This document shows, piece by piece, positions 26,645-36,027 of a DNA stretch of 57,853 nucleotides. The translations under genes and the position numbers were made by a program. Below the pieces are notes generated by a model, which did not search any database, had not been told where the DNA came from, and worked only from the letters and a program-made list of their open reading frames with translations. How positions within the stretch are numbered: position 1 is the first letter of the stretch; the number at the start of each line of letters is the position of its first letter. The stretch is from 2-01-FULL-39-10-A sp964565795. GTDB taxonomy: Bacteria; Patescibacteriota; Microgenomatia; Levybacterales; UBA12049. The stretch covers positions 1 through 57,853 of the forward strand of contig CAZMGC010000002.1 in assembly GCA_964565795.1 (NCBI GenBank). Direction: 5' to 3'.

Positions 26645-26943
26645 CCTCGTCTTCCATGAGCCCTAGGTGCTGGCGCAGTAGCTTCTTGAGGGACTTGGAG
26701 TACACCTTGAATAACCTCACCACTATGTCCTGCTGCTAATAATAGGAATCTTGCACTTTGATCTGGTGCTACATGAAGACCCGACATTAGTCCTTCCGCA
26801 ACTTGAGGACTAGCGTTTCTATTTCCCTTCAGTAACCTGGAGATTGAACTATGGTCCACACCAGATGCTTCGCCCAATCTTCTTTGGGAAAATCCCTGAG
26901 CCGCCATTCTTAAACCAAGTTCTGATGCAAATTCCTTTGTCAT
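26641..26943 (-). CDS. XRE-family HTH DNA-binding protein
   Basis: 100 aa. Helix-turn-helix at about residues 16-40 (FSQRRLGEASGVDHSSISRL, then LKGNRNAS), as in Cro/CI-type regulators, with an Ala/Pro-rich tail. Converges with the EamA gene by 4 bp. The ATG sits 7 nt after a good -10, so the mRNA is probably leaderless. Possible autoregulator; target unknown. Confidence 0.85.
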   Translation of the reverse strand: MTKEFASELGLRMAAQGFSQRRLGEASGVDHSSISRLLKGNRNASPQVAEGLMSGLHVAPDQSARFLLLAAGHSGEVIQGVLQVPQEATAPAPRAHGRRG

Positions 26944-26950
26944 AGTGAGG

Positions 26951-26980
26951 ATTATATAATTTTATTTTTTAAGAAGTCAA
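26951..26980 (-). promoter_or_regulatory. Promoter for the XRE gene
   Basis: TTGACT, 18 bp, TATAAT, 7 nt to the ATG. Confidence 0.75.
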
Positions 26981-26991
26981 GACAGGACAAT

Positions 26992-27582
26992 CTAATCGAC
27001 GACCTTTAACTTCGGCCATTTTTTAATCCACTTTTTTTCTTTTACTCTTCTTTGAAAGACCCCTGGATCAAATGCAAATACTTTTTCATAATCTGGTATT
27101 GGCTTAACTAGAAAATTTAGAAGATCCTCAGTTCCATGCGGAGCAAGTAAGATTAGTTTATTGTTTTTCAAACGGACAGCAATACATGTCGCAGTCTCTG
27201 ACCATTCTGATAATGCTTCTTCACTATTTTTATATGGAATTCTTTGGTGATAGTTATGCATTCTTGATTGATTTGTAACTGACCACTTAACTCCTGGAAA
27301 AATTTTACCCAATCTCTCCTGATAACTATCTTCTGACTTCGTACTGTAACTATCTCCCTCTTCTTCTGAAAAATCTTTTTTATCAAAGTAGATAAGATCA
27401 ATATCGGGGACTGGAGTTCTTGCCCTATAACCATGCATGTAATCCCAAACTTTAGAGCGAATAAACCCTCCTCCGATCCACCAGTCAGGCAAATTCAAGG
27501 ACTCTGCGGCTCTTAGAACATTCATCATCCATTTGTCTTCGCGAATCAAATTTAGAATGTCTTCTTCAGTGAGCTTCTTCAT
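26992..27582 (-). CDS. NTP_transf_6-type nucleotidyltransferase family protein
   Basis: 196 aa. DWWIGGGFIRSKVWDYM (residues about 35-51) and VPDIDLIYFD (Asp-x-Asp, metal-binding pair) are the family hallmarks of PF06042-like proteins. The substrate is unknown in the family. Overlaps the Nudix gene upstream by 17 bp, so the two are probably one transcript. Confidence 0.85.
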   Translation of the reverse strand: MKKLTEEDILNLIREDKWMMNVLRAAESLNLPDWWIGGGFIRSKVWDYMHGYRARTPVPDIDLIYFDKKDFSEEEGDSYSTKSEDSYQERLGKIFPGVKWSVTNQSRMHNYHQRIPYKNSEEALSEWSETATCIAVRLKNNKLILLAPHGTEDLLNFLVKPIPDYEKVFAFDPGVFQRRVKEKKWIKKWPKLKVVD

Positions 27583-28009
27583 TTAAATAATTTTTCAAAA
27601 TCTCAAATAAACCGTCACCAAATAAAACTGATAATGGCATTTTTTCCATTTCCGAAAAGCTGAACCAGCCTATTTCTGCGCATTTTTCCGGTTCTAAAAT
27701 TTTGGGATTTCCACTTTTTAATCTACAGAGTGCTGGTATCGCAACCCAATGTTTGTCTTCTTCTGGGATTATGTGATTTAAAACTCCAAGAGGACGGATA
27801 AATTCTACTTCTGCGCCAAATTCTTCTTTAAATTCTCTCTCGATTGCAGCTTTAAAAGATTCATGGCGCTCAAGTCCTCCACCCGGACATTCCCATTTTC
27901 CTCTTTCACTTCGAGCCTTCTCTCCCCTTTTCGCTAAGAACAATCGATTATTTTCGTCAAAAATTACAGCTCCAACTCCAACGCCATCGATTTGTTTAAT
28001 ATTTTTCAT
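27566..28009 (-). CDS. Nudix hydrolase
   Basis: 147 aa. The Nudix box reads GGLERHESFKAAIEREFKEE followed by FG, with the catalytic Glu pair intact. The nearby AEIGWFSFSEME segment is usual in ADP-sugar/NTP pyrophosphatases. The start is 6 nt after an extended -10. Substrate undetermined. Confidence 0.92.
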   Translation of the reverse strand: MKNIKQIDGVGVGAVIFDENNRLFLAKRGEKARSERGKWECPGGGLERHESFKAAIEREFKEEFGAEVEFIRPLGVLNHIIPEEDKHWVAIPALCRLKSGNPKILEPEKCAEIGWFSFSEMEKMPLSVLFGDGLFEILKNYLNEEAH

Positions 28010-28015
28010 TTAAAA

Positions 28016-28024
28016 ATTATACCA
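28016..28024 (-). promoter_or_regulatory. Extended -10 promoter for the Nudix gene
   Basis: TGGTATAAT with a poor -35; 6 nt to the ATG. Divergent from the rpmE promoter. Confidence 0.55.
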
Positions 28025-28030
28025 CGTGTA

Positions 28031-28059
28031 TTGTTTTTAGGCTCGATTTAGGATATAAT
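28031..28059 (+). promoter_or_regulatory. Promoter for rpmE-prfA
   Basis: TTGTTT, 17 bp, TATAAT, 7 nt to the rpmE ATG: predicted leaderless ribosomal-protein mRNA. Confidence 0.7.
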
Positions 28060-28066
28060 AATCGAT

Positions 28067-28366
28067 ATGAAACAAGCTTTGCACCCACAATATTTTGATC
28101 AAGCACAAGTTATTTGCGTTTGTGGACATAAATGGACAACTGGTTCTACTCAGGAAGTAATTCACGTGGAACTTTGCTCTAATTGTCATCCATTCTATAC
28201 CGGTGAACAAAGATTCGTAGACACAGCTTCTAGAATTCAGAAATTCCAAACTAGAACTGAAACTGCTAAGAAATATCAGGTTGTAAATAAAGAAAAGAAA
28301 GAAGCTCAAAGAAAACAGGCAGAAGCTCCTAAAACTCTCCGCGAAATGCTTGCGCAAATTAGCTAG
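28067..28366 (+). CDS. rpmE: Ribosomal protein bL31
   Basis: 99 aa, longer than the usual 66-70 because of a Lys/Gln-rich tail after about residue 65. The Cys residues in VICVCGHKW and ELCSNCHPFYTGEQRFVDT suit the zinc-binding form of L31. Large-subunit protein at the central protuberance; first gene of a two-gene unit with prfA (9 nt gap). Confidence 0.95.
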   Translation: MKQALHPQYFDQAQVICVCGHKWTTGSTQEVIHVELCSNCHPFYTGEQRFVDTASRIQKFQTRTETAKKYQVVNKEKKEAQRKQAEAPKTLREMLAQIS

Positions 28367-28375
28367 CTCCAAAAA

Positions 28376-29260
28376 ATGGACGATTACAGAAAAGCCCTAA
28401 TCGATTCTATTGACGCAAAAATTGCTCAAACCTCTGAGCTCTTGTCTGATCCCGACTTTAAAGAAATGGCAGAGGAAGAACTTCTGGCGCTAAACAAACA
28501 AAAAGATCAAATCATGGGAAATTATGAAAATACTAGCGAAGACGAAGATTCACTTGATGATCGAAATGTAATTCTACAAACAAGTGGCGCTGCTGGAGGA
28601 GAAGAAGCTAAGCTTTGGGGAGATGAACTGCTTAGAATGTATACTAGATTTGGTGAACGCGTAGGACTTAAGTTTGAACAAGTAGATGAAGGAGTTTTAA
28701 GAGTTAGCGGGAAATATAATGGCAAAGGTCCTTTTAATATTTTTAAATATGAAGCCGGCGTTCACAGGGTTCAGAGAATCCCTGCAACTGAAAAAAGAGG
28801 AAGGGTACATACATCTACTGCCACAGTTTCTGTTCTCCCAGAGCTAGAGGATATCGATCTTCACATTAATCCTGCTGACATTGTTTTTGAAGCTTATAGA
28901 TCAGGCGGACATGGTGGACAAAACGTTAATAAAGTTAGTACTGCTGTTCGCATCAAACATATTCCAACTGGAATAGTTGTTACCGCTTCCACCGAAAGAT
29001 TTCAGGGTCAAAATAGAGAAATTGCTATGAATCTTTTAAGAAGTAAACTTTGGGAAATTGAAGTTGAAAAACAACACAGTGAAATTAGTTCACTTAAGTC
29101 AACTCAAGTTGGGCGCGGAACAAGAAGTGAAAAAATTAGAACTTTTAATTTTCCTCAAGACAGATTAACAGACCACAGAATAAATAAATCTTGGCACAAT
29201 TTACCAAAAATAATGGATGGAGAAATTGAAGACATTCTTAATGCAGATTACGAAATATAA
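28376..29260 (+). CDS. prfA: Peptide chain release factor 1
   Basis: 294 aa, about 60 residues shorter than E. coli RF1; the missing part is the N-terminal half of the helical domain 1. The rest is intact: the PxT codon-recognition tripeptide PAT in RIPATEKRGR, the catalytic GGQ in GGHGGQNVNK, and NFPQDRLTDHRI. PAT identifies RF1 (UAA/UAG) rather than RF2. Its 3' end overlaps the Kef gene by 13 bp, tail to tail. Confidence 0.95.
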   Translation: MDDYRKALIDSIDAKIAQTSELLSDPDFKEMAEEELLALNKQKDQIMGNYENTSEDEDSLDDRNVILQTSGAAGGEEAKLWGDELLRMYTRFGERVGLKFEQVDEGVLRVSGKYNGKGPFNIFKYEAGVHRVQRIPATEKRGRVHTSTATVSVLPELEDIDLHINPADIVFEAYRSGGHGGQNVNKVSTAVRIKHIPTGIVVTASTERFQGQNREIAMNLLRSKLWEIEVEKQHSEISSLKSTQVGRGTRSEKIRTFNFPQDRLTDHRINKSWHNLPKIMDGEIEDILNADYEI

Positions 29261-30921
29261 ACTTTCTCTTTTTGTTTGTGCTCCTCAATAAGCTTTAGAT
29301 GATCGTCACTTACTAAAATATTTGCTAAATGATTTCCGCCAGCAATATGCGGCATTATTACATAATCAGCTCCAGCTTTATAAAAATCCTTTGCGTCAGA
29401 TTTATCGAATGCTGCCACAATAACTTTAACGTGGTTAAATTTCTTAATGCCCTTTAAAAGAAGTAAATTATCCTCAGGATCAGATGCAGTTGAAATGATT
29501 AAATCTGCTTTTTCTACATTTACAGCTTGTAAAATTTCAGGGTCTGACATGTCACCAAAAAAAGTTTTAATTTTTCGCTTATTTAATTTTTCAATAATGT
29601 CTGGATCAAAATCTACTACTACAAACTTGGAATTCTTTTTAATAAGCGCATTAAGAATTCCCTCTCCCATTCTATTTGCACCAATTAAAATTACGTGATT
29701 TTTTAATTCTTCCAATTCATTTTCGATGTCTGCAGATTTTCGCTCGAATATTCCCAAAAAACGCACTAATAATTTATATAGATAATTACTATTTGTTATG
29801 AAATAAGTAGAAACAACAAAAGTAATTACGCCCACAAAAGTAATAATTGAAAGAGTTTCTTCCGGAACATGACCAATCTTATTTCCCAGATAAAGCATTA
29901 TTAATGAAAATTCAGAGATTTGAGCCAGAGCCACTCCTGACATAAATGAAGTTCTTTTTTTATACTTAAGAAGCCCAAGGATAATCATTACGATAATAGG
30001 ACTTATTAATAAAACGAAAACTGAAAATACAGACACCGAAAGAAGAATTTGAGATATATTATTAAATGCTAAATCCATTCCTAATGTAACGAAAAAGATT
30101 GTTAAGAAAAAATCTCTTAAAGGTTTTATTTTCGTAATAATTTGAAAACTCTCAATTGAAGAAGCCAATGCAATTCCAGCTAAAAGTCCACCAATTTCTA
30201 TAGAAAATCCTATTAGAGGTGAACTTACTAATGCGGCAATTCCAAATACCCATGCCAGACTAAATAAAAAAAGTGATTCAGAGGAACGGGCAATTACATT
30301 TAGAATTTTTGGGATTATATTTCTACTTAAAAATATTACCCAACCAAATAGAACTACCACCTTAAGAATAGCAACTCCGATTTCAAAAAAGTTTATCGAA
30401 GACCCCCCTACTCCGCTAAAAGTAGAAAGTAAAATTAAAATAAAAATGGCTGTCAAATCCTGTACTAACAGGATTCCAAGGGTTATTTTTCCATAAAGGC
30501 TTTTTAAATCTCTTTTATCTGACAATAGCTTTATTATTAAAATGGTTGATGAAAATGCCAGCGCAATTCCAATGTATATTGAGGTGAGAGCTGAAAAACC
30601 AAGCAGCAAACTAATTCCAAAACCTACAACTGAAGTGAATATCATTTGCAAAGATCCTGCAAGAAGTGCATTTTTTCCAACAGTCTTAAGCTCTTTTATG
30701 TTTAGCTCAAGACCAATCATAAATAGAAGAAGTGTGATTCCAATTGAAGCCAAAGACTGCATTAGTTCATGGCTATGGAAATTAAATAAACCCAATGGGC
30801 CGACTAAAATACCAGTAATTATAAAAGCGAGAATTGAAGGCTGTTTTAGGAATCTAAAAATTATAGAAAGAACTGCGGCTAAAAAAATTACAACTGTAAG
30901 TTCAAGAAAAATACTCTCCAC
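29248..30921 (-). CDS. Kef-type monovalent cation:proton antiporter (CPA2) with RCK/TrkA-N domain
   Basis: 557 aa. About twelve membrane segments form the CPA2 exchanger domain (IGLELNIKELK, the region with SSPLIGFSIEIGG), followed by a TrkA-N nucleotide-binding domain from about residue 410 (HVILIGANRMGEG, Rossmann turn, then FFGDMSDPEILQAVNVEKAD). It moves K+ or Na+ against H+ across the membrane, gated by nucleotide. Last gene of the rpsF-to-murB run. Confidence 0.92.
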   Translation of the reverse strand: MESIFLELTVVIFLAAVLSIIFRFLKQPSILAFIITGILVGPLGLFNFHSHELMQSLASIGITLLLFMIGLELNIKELKTVGKNALLAGSLQMIFTSVVGFGISLLLGFSALTSIYIGIALAFSSTILIIKLLSDKRDLKSLYGKITLGILLVQDLTAIFILILLSTFSGVGGSSINFFEIGVAILKVVVLFGWVIFLSRNIIPKILNVIARSSESLFLFSLAWVFGIAALVSSPLIGFSIEIGGLLAGIALASSIESFQIITKIKPLRDFFLTIFFVTLGMDLAFNNISQILLSVSVFSVFVLLISPIIVMIILGLLKYKKRTSFMSGVALAQISEFSLIMLYLGNKIGHVPEETLSIITFVGVITFVVSTYFITNSNYLYKLLVRFLGIFERKSADIENELEELKNHVILIGANRMGEGILNALIKKNSKFVVVDFDPDIIEKLNKRKIKTFFGDMSDPEILQAVNVEKADLIISTASDPEDNLLLLKGIKKFNHVKVIVAAFDKSDAKDFYKAGADYVIMPHIAGGNHLANILVSDDHLKLIEEHKQKEKVYIS

Positions 30922-30953
30922 TAATCTAGTTTATCTTGCCTTACATAACTTTT

Positions 30954-31901
30954 TCAAGCATTGATAGCTGGAACGATCATAATTTCTTCCTCGAGAATAA
31001 TTCCATATTTATCTTTTACTTCTTTTTTTGCGAGCTCTATTAGAGAAACTACATCTTTTGCTTTTGCATTTTTAAAATTAACAATAAAATTTGGATGCTT
31101 TTCAGAAAACTTAGCTCCGCCAATCTCTTTCCCCTTAAAATTAAGCGCCACTAAAAGCTTAGCAACTGGAATTACAGGAAATGGATCTGGTTTAATACTA
31201 TCTTTAAATTCCTCTAATACTTTCCTTGAGACTACTTCAACATCTAAATTCTTAAAAGTACTACCGATACTAGGAAGATCTAGTGGATGTCTATCAATTC
31301 TGTAGTCAATCTTTTCCTGAGTTTTTTCTTTTATTTCTTCTTTATTGCCTTTTTTTAGTTTATATTTAACAGATAAAATTATTTCATTTTTACCATCTCC
31401 ACTTTTAAATACACTTTGTCTGTAACCAAAACTACACTCTTTATGATTTCTCTTTTTTATTTTCAACGTATCAATATCTATGCTTACGACCTCAACTAGA
31501 TTATCTTCCATTTCCCCAAGAAATGCGCCTGCATTACCCCTTATCCCACCTCCGACAGTTCCCGGAAGTCCTCCAGCCCATTCAAGACCAGTCAATGAAT
31601 TTTGCTCACAAAAGGCTACGAATGAATCCACTAAGGTTCCTGAACCTACAGAAATAAAATCCCCTTCCCTTTTAATAAAATTAATAGAATCCTTTATAAC
31701 TAAACCATCAAATCCTTCATCGCTAAAAAGAATATTTGTTCCACCACCTAAAATAAAAATTGGTAAATCCTTTTTTAATTGCCGCCACTCTATTAGACCT
31801 TTTTTCAAATCATCTTCAGATTTAAATTCTAAAAAATAAGAAGCTGGGCCACCAATTTTAAAATTACTATATTTTTTAAGAGGAATATTAGTTTGAATCA
31901 T
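30954..31901 (-). CDS. murB: UDP-N-acetylenolpyruvoylglucosamine reductase
   Basis: 315 aa, type IIb MurB. FAD-binding segments LGGGTNILFSDEGFDG and GLEWAGGLPGTVGGGIRGNAGA are intact; SFGYRQSVFK and the C-terminal HPNFIVNFKNA follow. Catalyses the second committed step of peptidoglycan synthesis, so the cell makes its own wall precursor. ATG overlaps the htrA stop (TAATG). Confidence 0.96.
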   Translation of the reverse strand: MIQTNIPLKKYSNFKIGGPASYFLEFKSEDDLKKGLIEWRQLKKDLPIFILGGGTNILFSDEGFDGLVIKDSINFIKREGDFISVGSGTLVDSFVAFCEQNSLTGLEWAGGLPGTVGGGIRGNAGAFLGEMEDNLVEVVSIDIDTLKIKKRNHKECSFGYRQSVFKSGDGKNEIILSVKYKLKKGNKEEIKEKTQEKIDYRIDRHPLDLPSIGSTFKNLDVEVVSRKVLEEFKDSIKPDPFPVIPVAKLLVALNFKGKEIGGAKFSEKHPNFIVNFKNAKAKDVVSLIELAKKEVKDKYGIILEEEIMIVPAINA

Positions 31902-33040
31902 TATTGATTGGGAGTTAATTCAAGTGTAGCGCTAACAGTCCTCGTTTGTCCACTTTTCCAGATCTCAATATTTATAATATCTCCTACTTTTTTCGAAGAA
32001 ATAACATTTGACACCTGATAATCATTATTTATATTTTTACCATCAATTTTTGTAATTATATCCCCTTCTGTAATTTCTGCTTTTTCTGCAGGAGAATTTG
32101 GCACAACAGTTTGAATAAATGCTCCTTCTACGACTTCGTTTTCCTTTGCCAATTCTTTATCAATTATTCTATATGAAACACCCAAGAAAGCTCTGTTAAA
32201 TTGGCCAGTCTTATTAAAGTTATCAATAGAAGCTTTAATAGTATCAATTGGAAGAGCGAATCCTATATTTTGCCCACCACTTGCTACCGCAGTATTTACT
32301 CCTATTACTTGAGAAGAAGAATTAAGAAGTGGTCCTCCAGAATTTCCAGGATTTATTGCGGCGTCAGTCTGAATTACATTGTCTAATTCTTCTGCATCAA
32401 AATAATCTCCTGCTGTTATTCCCCGCCCGAGTCCTGAAATTACACCAGTTGTTACTGTATTAGGAAATTCTCCTAATGCAGTTCCTATTGCTATAACGAA
32501 TTGACCTACTTTAAGATTTGATGAGCTACCTAAATCTACTGGTTTCAAAGCTTGTCCTGGATTTTTTGAAGGATCAATTTTCAATATTGAAATATCATTT
32601 ACTGGGTCTCTGTAAATTTGAAGGACTTCATATCTTTTATTATTATTTGTTACAACTTCATATCTTGCCGAAGTATCCGATACAACATGCTTGTTAGTGA
32701 CAATCAAACCCTCTTTACTAACTATAAAACCAGAACCTATACTCTGCGGCTCCGGATCTGTTGACTCAACTGGCACATCAAAGCCAAAAATTGAAAATGG
32801 ACTTAAATCATAGGTACTGGTTTGAGGAGGAAGATCCCTAGAAATCGTAACTACAGATGGACCCACTTTATTTACCGTGTCTATTACTACTGATTCTTCA
32901 CTTTGAATCCTAACTCTGTCTTCCTCAACCTTTTTTTCATCACTATCTGGGGAAACATTCAGATTAAATTTATCTCCAATATATGAAAAGCCAATAAGGA
33001 ATGTTATCAAAACTAAGACGAGGGCAACCAGTCTTCTCAT
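31901..33040 (-). CDS. htrA: HtrA/DegP-like trypsin-type serine protease with PDZ domain
   Basis: 379 aa. N-terminal membrane anchor (about residues 5-23), then the chymotrypsin-like domain with catalytic His in VTNKHVVSD, Asp in DPVNDISILK and Ser in INPGNSGGPLL, then one PDZ domain (AFIQTVVPNSPAEKAEITEG). An extracytoplasmic quality-control protease. Adjacent to a second envelope protease. Confidence 0.95.
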   Translation of the reverse strand: MRRLVALVLVLITFLIGFSYIGDKFNLNVSPDSDEKKVEEDRVRIQSEESVVIDTVNKVGPSVVTISRDLPPQTSTYDLSPFSIFGFDVPVESTDPEPQSIGSGFIVSKEGLIVTNKHVVSDTSARYEVVTNNNKRYEVLQIYRDPVNDISILKIDPSKNPGQALKPVDLGSSSNLKVGQFVIAIGTALGEFPNTVTTGVISGLGRGITAGDYFDAEELDNVIQTDAAINPGNSGGPLLNSSSQVIGVNTAVASGGQNIGFALPIDTIKASIDNFNKTGQFNRAFLGVSYRIIDKELAKENEVVEGAFIQTVVPNSPAEKAEITEGDIITKIDGKNINNDYQVSNVISSKKVGDIINIEIWKSGQTRTVSATLELTPNQ

Positions 33041-33047
33041 AGGAAAG

Positions 33048-34304
33048 TTATTTTAGCAGCTCTAATACAGCTTTTTCAAGCTGAGTGTCTCTCTCAGGAC
33101 TCTTTGGATCAAGCTTAACTTCTACGTCAGGTTTTAACCCCTCTCCATTCACCCATGTTCCATTTGGAGTTAACCATTTTGCAATTGTAACGTGAATTCC
33201 TGCTCCCTCGCCCAAATCTTCTGCCTGCTGAATTGTTCCTTTTCCAAACGAAGTTTCTCCAACTAATGTTGCTCTCTGATTATCCCTAAGCGCACCAGCA
33301 ACTATTTCTGATGCTGAAGCAGATCCTTTATTTATTAGAACTATAACTGGGACATCAGTTAAGAATCCTTTTCTATTTGCCTTAAGCACATTTTTCCCAG
33401 ACGCATCTTCTTCGCTAACCACATCTGATCCCTCTTCTACGAATTCTGATGCAATAAATACTGCATCTGTTAAATATCCTCCTGGATTATTTCTCAAGTC
33501 TAAAATTATTCCTTCAATTTCAGTGTTATTTAATTTAAGGTTCATGTCATTAATTGCAGCTAACCATTCGGAATTTGTATTGTCTCCAAATTGTGAAAGA
33601 CTTACATAAGCGATATTTACATTGTCATATTTTTTATCAAGCTCAATTGAATCAATCTCTTTACCTTTTTTAATCCATGTCTGGACACTTTTTACAGTTA
33701 TAACATCTCTAATTATTTTTACATCGCGGGTTTTTTCCTCATCCTTGTGAAGAAGTGTTAGTTCAACTGTCGTTCCTTTTTCTCCTCTAATTTTTTCAAC
33801 AGCTTGAGAAAGAGTCATAGAAGCTGTTGATTGCTTGTTAACTGCTACGATAAAATCCCCTGCTCTAACTCCTGCTTTTTGCGCTGGACTTCCATTAATT
33901 GGCGCAACAACTATAATTTTCTGATCTTTCATTCCAAGCTCAGCACCAATTCCCTGAAATTGACCTGCCAAACCCTGTTTGAAATTTTCGTTTTGAACTG
34001 GAGGAAGATATACGGTAAATGGATCGTCCAGTGACTGAACCATTCCGGAAATCGCACCATTCAACATTTTTTGAGGATCTAATTTAGTCTTGTCATAGTA
34101 ATCTTTTTCAAGCTTTTGCCAAACAGTCCAGAACTGTTCGAAATTTACATTTGTTATCTGAGGTGGGGGCTCTTTACTAGCGACACTTATTTGAGGCTTG
34201 AAACCTTTCCAATCGAAGTTAATCTTATTTACCCCAAAGTAATACCCCACTAAGAGTGAGATTAATATCACAAGAACTAATTGGATTCTTGGGGTCTTAT
34301 GCAT
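33048..34304 (-). CDS. ctpA-like: C-terminal processing peptidase (S41)
   Basis: 418 aa. One N-terminal membrane segment, a central PDZ domain (GSPAQKAGVRAGDFIVAVN), and the S41 fold with catalytic Ser in GSASASEIVAGAL and Lys in GETSFGKGTIQ, preceded by the signature LDLRNNPGGYL. Extracytoplasmic. Starts 21 nt after rpsR. Confidence 0.95.
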   Translation of the reverse strand: MHKTPRIQLVLVILISLLVGYYFGVNKINFDWKGFKPQISVASKEPPPQITNVNFEQFWTVWQKLEKDYYDKTKLDPQKMLNGAISGMVQSLDDPFTVYLPPVQNENFKQGLAGQFQGIGAELGMKDQKIIVVAPINGSPAQKAGVRAGDFIVAVNKQSTASMTLSQAVEKIRGEKGTTVELTLLHKDEEKTRDVKIIRDVITVKSVQTWIKKGKEIDSIELDKKYDNVNIAYVSLSQFGDNTNSEWLAAINDMNLKLNNTEIEGIILDLRNNPGGYLTDAVFIASEFVEEGSDVVSEEDASGKNVLKANRKGFLTDVPVIVLINKGSASASEIVAGALRDNQRATLVGETSFGKGTIQQAEDLGEGAGIHVTIAKWLTPNGTWVNGEGLKPDVEVKLDPKSPERDTQLEKAVLELLK

Positions 34305-34325
34305 CTAGATAGAATACCTTAAAAC

Positions 34326-34571
34326 CTATCCTCTTGCAATAAACGGCAGTAGGGCTAGGTGTCTTGCGTACTTTATGTTTTTTGTGATTTCATTCTGATG
34401 TCTTGCACAAAGTCCATCCCTACTTCTAGGAACAATCTTTCCTCTTTCTGTCAAGAATTTTTGAAGAACTGAAACTTCTTCAAAAGAAGGAGTTTTCTTT
34501 TCCTCACAGAAAAAACATTTTTTTGGTACTCCTTTTAATATTCTTTTTCTTGGTCTCCTGTCTTTTCCCAT
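34326..34571 (-). CDS. rpsR: Ribosomal protein bS18
   Basis: 81 aa. The start MGKDRRPRKRILKGVPKKC and the signature KFLTERGKIVPRSRDGLCARHQ are typical. Small-subunit protein pairing with bS6. The rpsF-ssb-rpsR order is the classic one; no rplI (bL9) follows; an envelope protease does instead. Confidence 0.95.
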   Translation of the reverse strand: MGKDRRPRKRILKGVPKKCFFCEEKKTPSFEEVSVLQKFLTERGKIVPRSRDGLCARHQNEITKNIKYARHLALLPFIARG

Positions 34572-34578
34572 ATATTAT

Positions 34579-35094
34579 TTAGAAAGGTATGTCATCTGGC
34601 GCAACTTCTTCTGTATCATTTGAAGAACTTTCTCCAGATGGAGCTACCTCTATTTCCTCCTTTTCTTCTTTACCCTCTTCAACGGGTTTTTTTGATTTCT
34701 TTTTTGCCTCTCTTGGCGCTTCTTCTACTTCCTCTTCTTTATCCCCTGACGTTGGTCGCCCCATCGAATCAAGAAGTATCATATCAGAAATAATAATTTC
34801 TGTAGTAGACTTCTGTGTTCCATCCTGAGCATTCCAAGTTCTCGTTGCCAATCTTCCTTCTACAAAGACTTTTTTTCCTTTTGTTAAAAATTGACTACAA
34901 AGTTCTGCCAATTTATTCCAAGCAACAATCCTGTGAAATTCTGCTTCATCTCTCTTCTCTCCCGTATCAGTTGTCCAACTTCTGTTAGTTGCTAATCCAA
35001 ATGAACAAACTGCTGTTCCCTGTGGCGTATATCTTAATTCTGGATCCCGGGTAAGATTTCCAATGAGCTGAACTCTATTTAATGATCGTGCCAT
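34579..35094 (-). CDS. ssb: Single-stranded DNA-binding protein
   Basis: 171 aa. Canonical OB-fold start (MARSLNRVQLIGNLTRDPEL), FGLATNR, HRIVAWNKLAELC and VFVEGRLATRTW. An acidic, low-complexity linker leads to the C-terminal tip EEVAPDDIPF, the partner-binding peptide. Between rpsF and rpsR as in most bacteria. Confidence 0.97.
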   Translation of the reverse strand: MARSLNRVQLIGNLTRDPELRYTPQGTAVCSFGLATNRSWTTDTGEKRDEAEFHRIVAWNKLAELCSQFLTKGKKVFVEGRLATRTWNAQDGTQKSTTEIIISDMILLDSMGRPTSGDKEEEVEEAPREAKKKSKKPVEEGKEEKEEIEVAPSGESSSNDTEEVAPDDIPF

Positions 35095-35095
35095 A

Positions 35096-35368
35096 TTATT
35101 TAAGTCTTAGTAAAAGGTGTCTTAAAACTTTGTCATCATTGAGAAGCTTAGTCTCAAAACCCTTATCTACGACTTCGTCTGTTGTAATATTCCAGTTATA
35201 AAATGCTCCACTTACTTCTTTTTTGATAGGATAAGCTAAGGCTTTTTGGCCCCAAGACTTTTCTTCGATTTTTGCTTTTCCAAATTGAGATTTAATACTT
35301 TCAACAAGTTTCTTTACTTCCGCTTCTTTAAGAGTTGTTTTAAGTACGAATGTTAATTGGTAAATCAT
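35096..35368 (-). CDS. rpsF: Ribosomal protein bS6
   Basis: 90 aa using the ATG at 35368 (MIYQLTFVLKTTL); a start 8 codons earlier would run into the promoter and is not typical of the family. WGQKALAYPIKKEVSGAFYNW matches the S6 core. First gene of the ribosomal/ssb/protease/murB run. Confidence 0.9.
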   Translation of the reverse strand: MIYQLTFVLKTTLKEAEVKKLVESIKSQFGKAKIEEKSWGQKALAYPIKKEVSGAFYNWNITTDEVVDKGFETKLLNDDKVLRHLLLRLK

Positions 35369-35382
35369 TTTTGTTAGAGTTA

Positions 35383-35411
35383 ATATTAACATAAATTAAG
35401 GCTAAAAACAA
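35383..35411 (-). promoter_or_regulatory. Promoter for rpsF-ssb-rpsR
   Basis: TTGTTT, 17 bp, TAATAT, 14 nt to the rpsF ATG (leader about 7 nt). Confidence 0.6.
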
Positions 35412-35436
35412 CCAGATATTGTGTTAAGATAAATTA

Positions 35437-36027
35437 ATGTTTGACGCATTAGTGGTACTAGGAAAAAACATAGGAATTGGTTGGACTAGGGAAAAAATTC
35501 GTAAAACTCCAAATTTTCTTTCTGATAGATCCGAATTAAGCGTTTTTGCTACAGGTTTATTATTTAAAACTGGAAATTTTAATAAGATTATTTTTTCAGG
35601 TGGTAAAACAGCGGGTGTTGATTTCCCCTCTGAGGCCCGTGCAATGAAAGATTTTTTACTTAAAGAATTTCCAGAAATTCCAGGGGACAAGATAATCTTA
35701 GAAGAGAATTCTTTCGACACTATAGAAAATGCTACTGAAGTAAAAAAGATACTTAAGGATATAGGAATTAATCAAACTATTGGGTTAACGACAAATGAAT
35801 TTGCAAAACGAGCAAAAATGGTTTTTAAAAAAGAGGGTTTAAGAATAGATTTTCTTAAAGTTAATGATGCGTTAAAAAGATTAAGCCCTGAAACTTACGA
35901 AAAACATAAATATAAAAAAAATGTTCTTGAGGTACTTTATGAAAACTGGGCTTATCTAATTATTTTAACTCCTATAGCAAGACAGATTGCGCATTATATG
36001 ATTAGAAAAATGAGGTCTAAAGATTAG
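35437..36027 (+). CDS. YdcF/ElyC-like (DUF218) protein
   Basis: 196 aa. The DUF218 pattern is clear: DALVVLGKN, FSGGKTAGVDFPSEARAM, DKIILEENSFDTIENATEV and GLTTNEFAKRA. Members act in envelope or cofactor metabolism but are mostly uncharacterised. Here there is no N-terminal membrane segment; the only hydrophobic stretch is near the C-terminus (WAYLIILTPIAR). Confidence 0.85.
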   Translation: MFDALVVLGKNIGIGWTREKIRKTPNFLSDRSELSVFATGLLFKTGNFNKIIFSGGKTAGVDFPSEARAMKDFLLKEFPEIPGDKIILEENSFDTIENATEVKKILKDIGINQTIGLTTNEFAKRAKMVFKKEGLRIDFLKVNDALKRLSPETYEKHKYKKNVLEVLYENWAYLIILTPIARQIAHYMIRKMRSKD

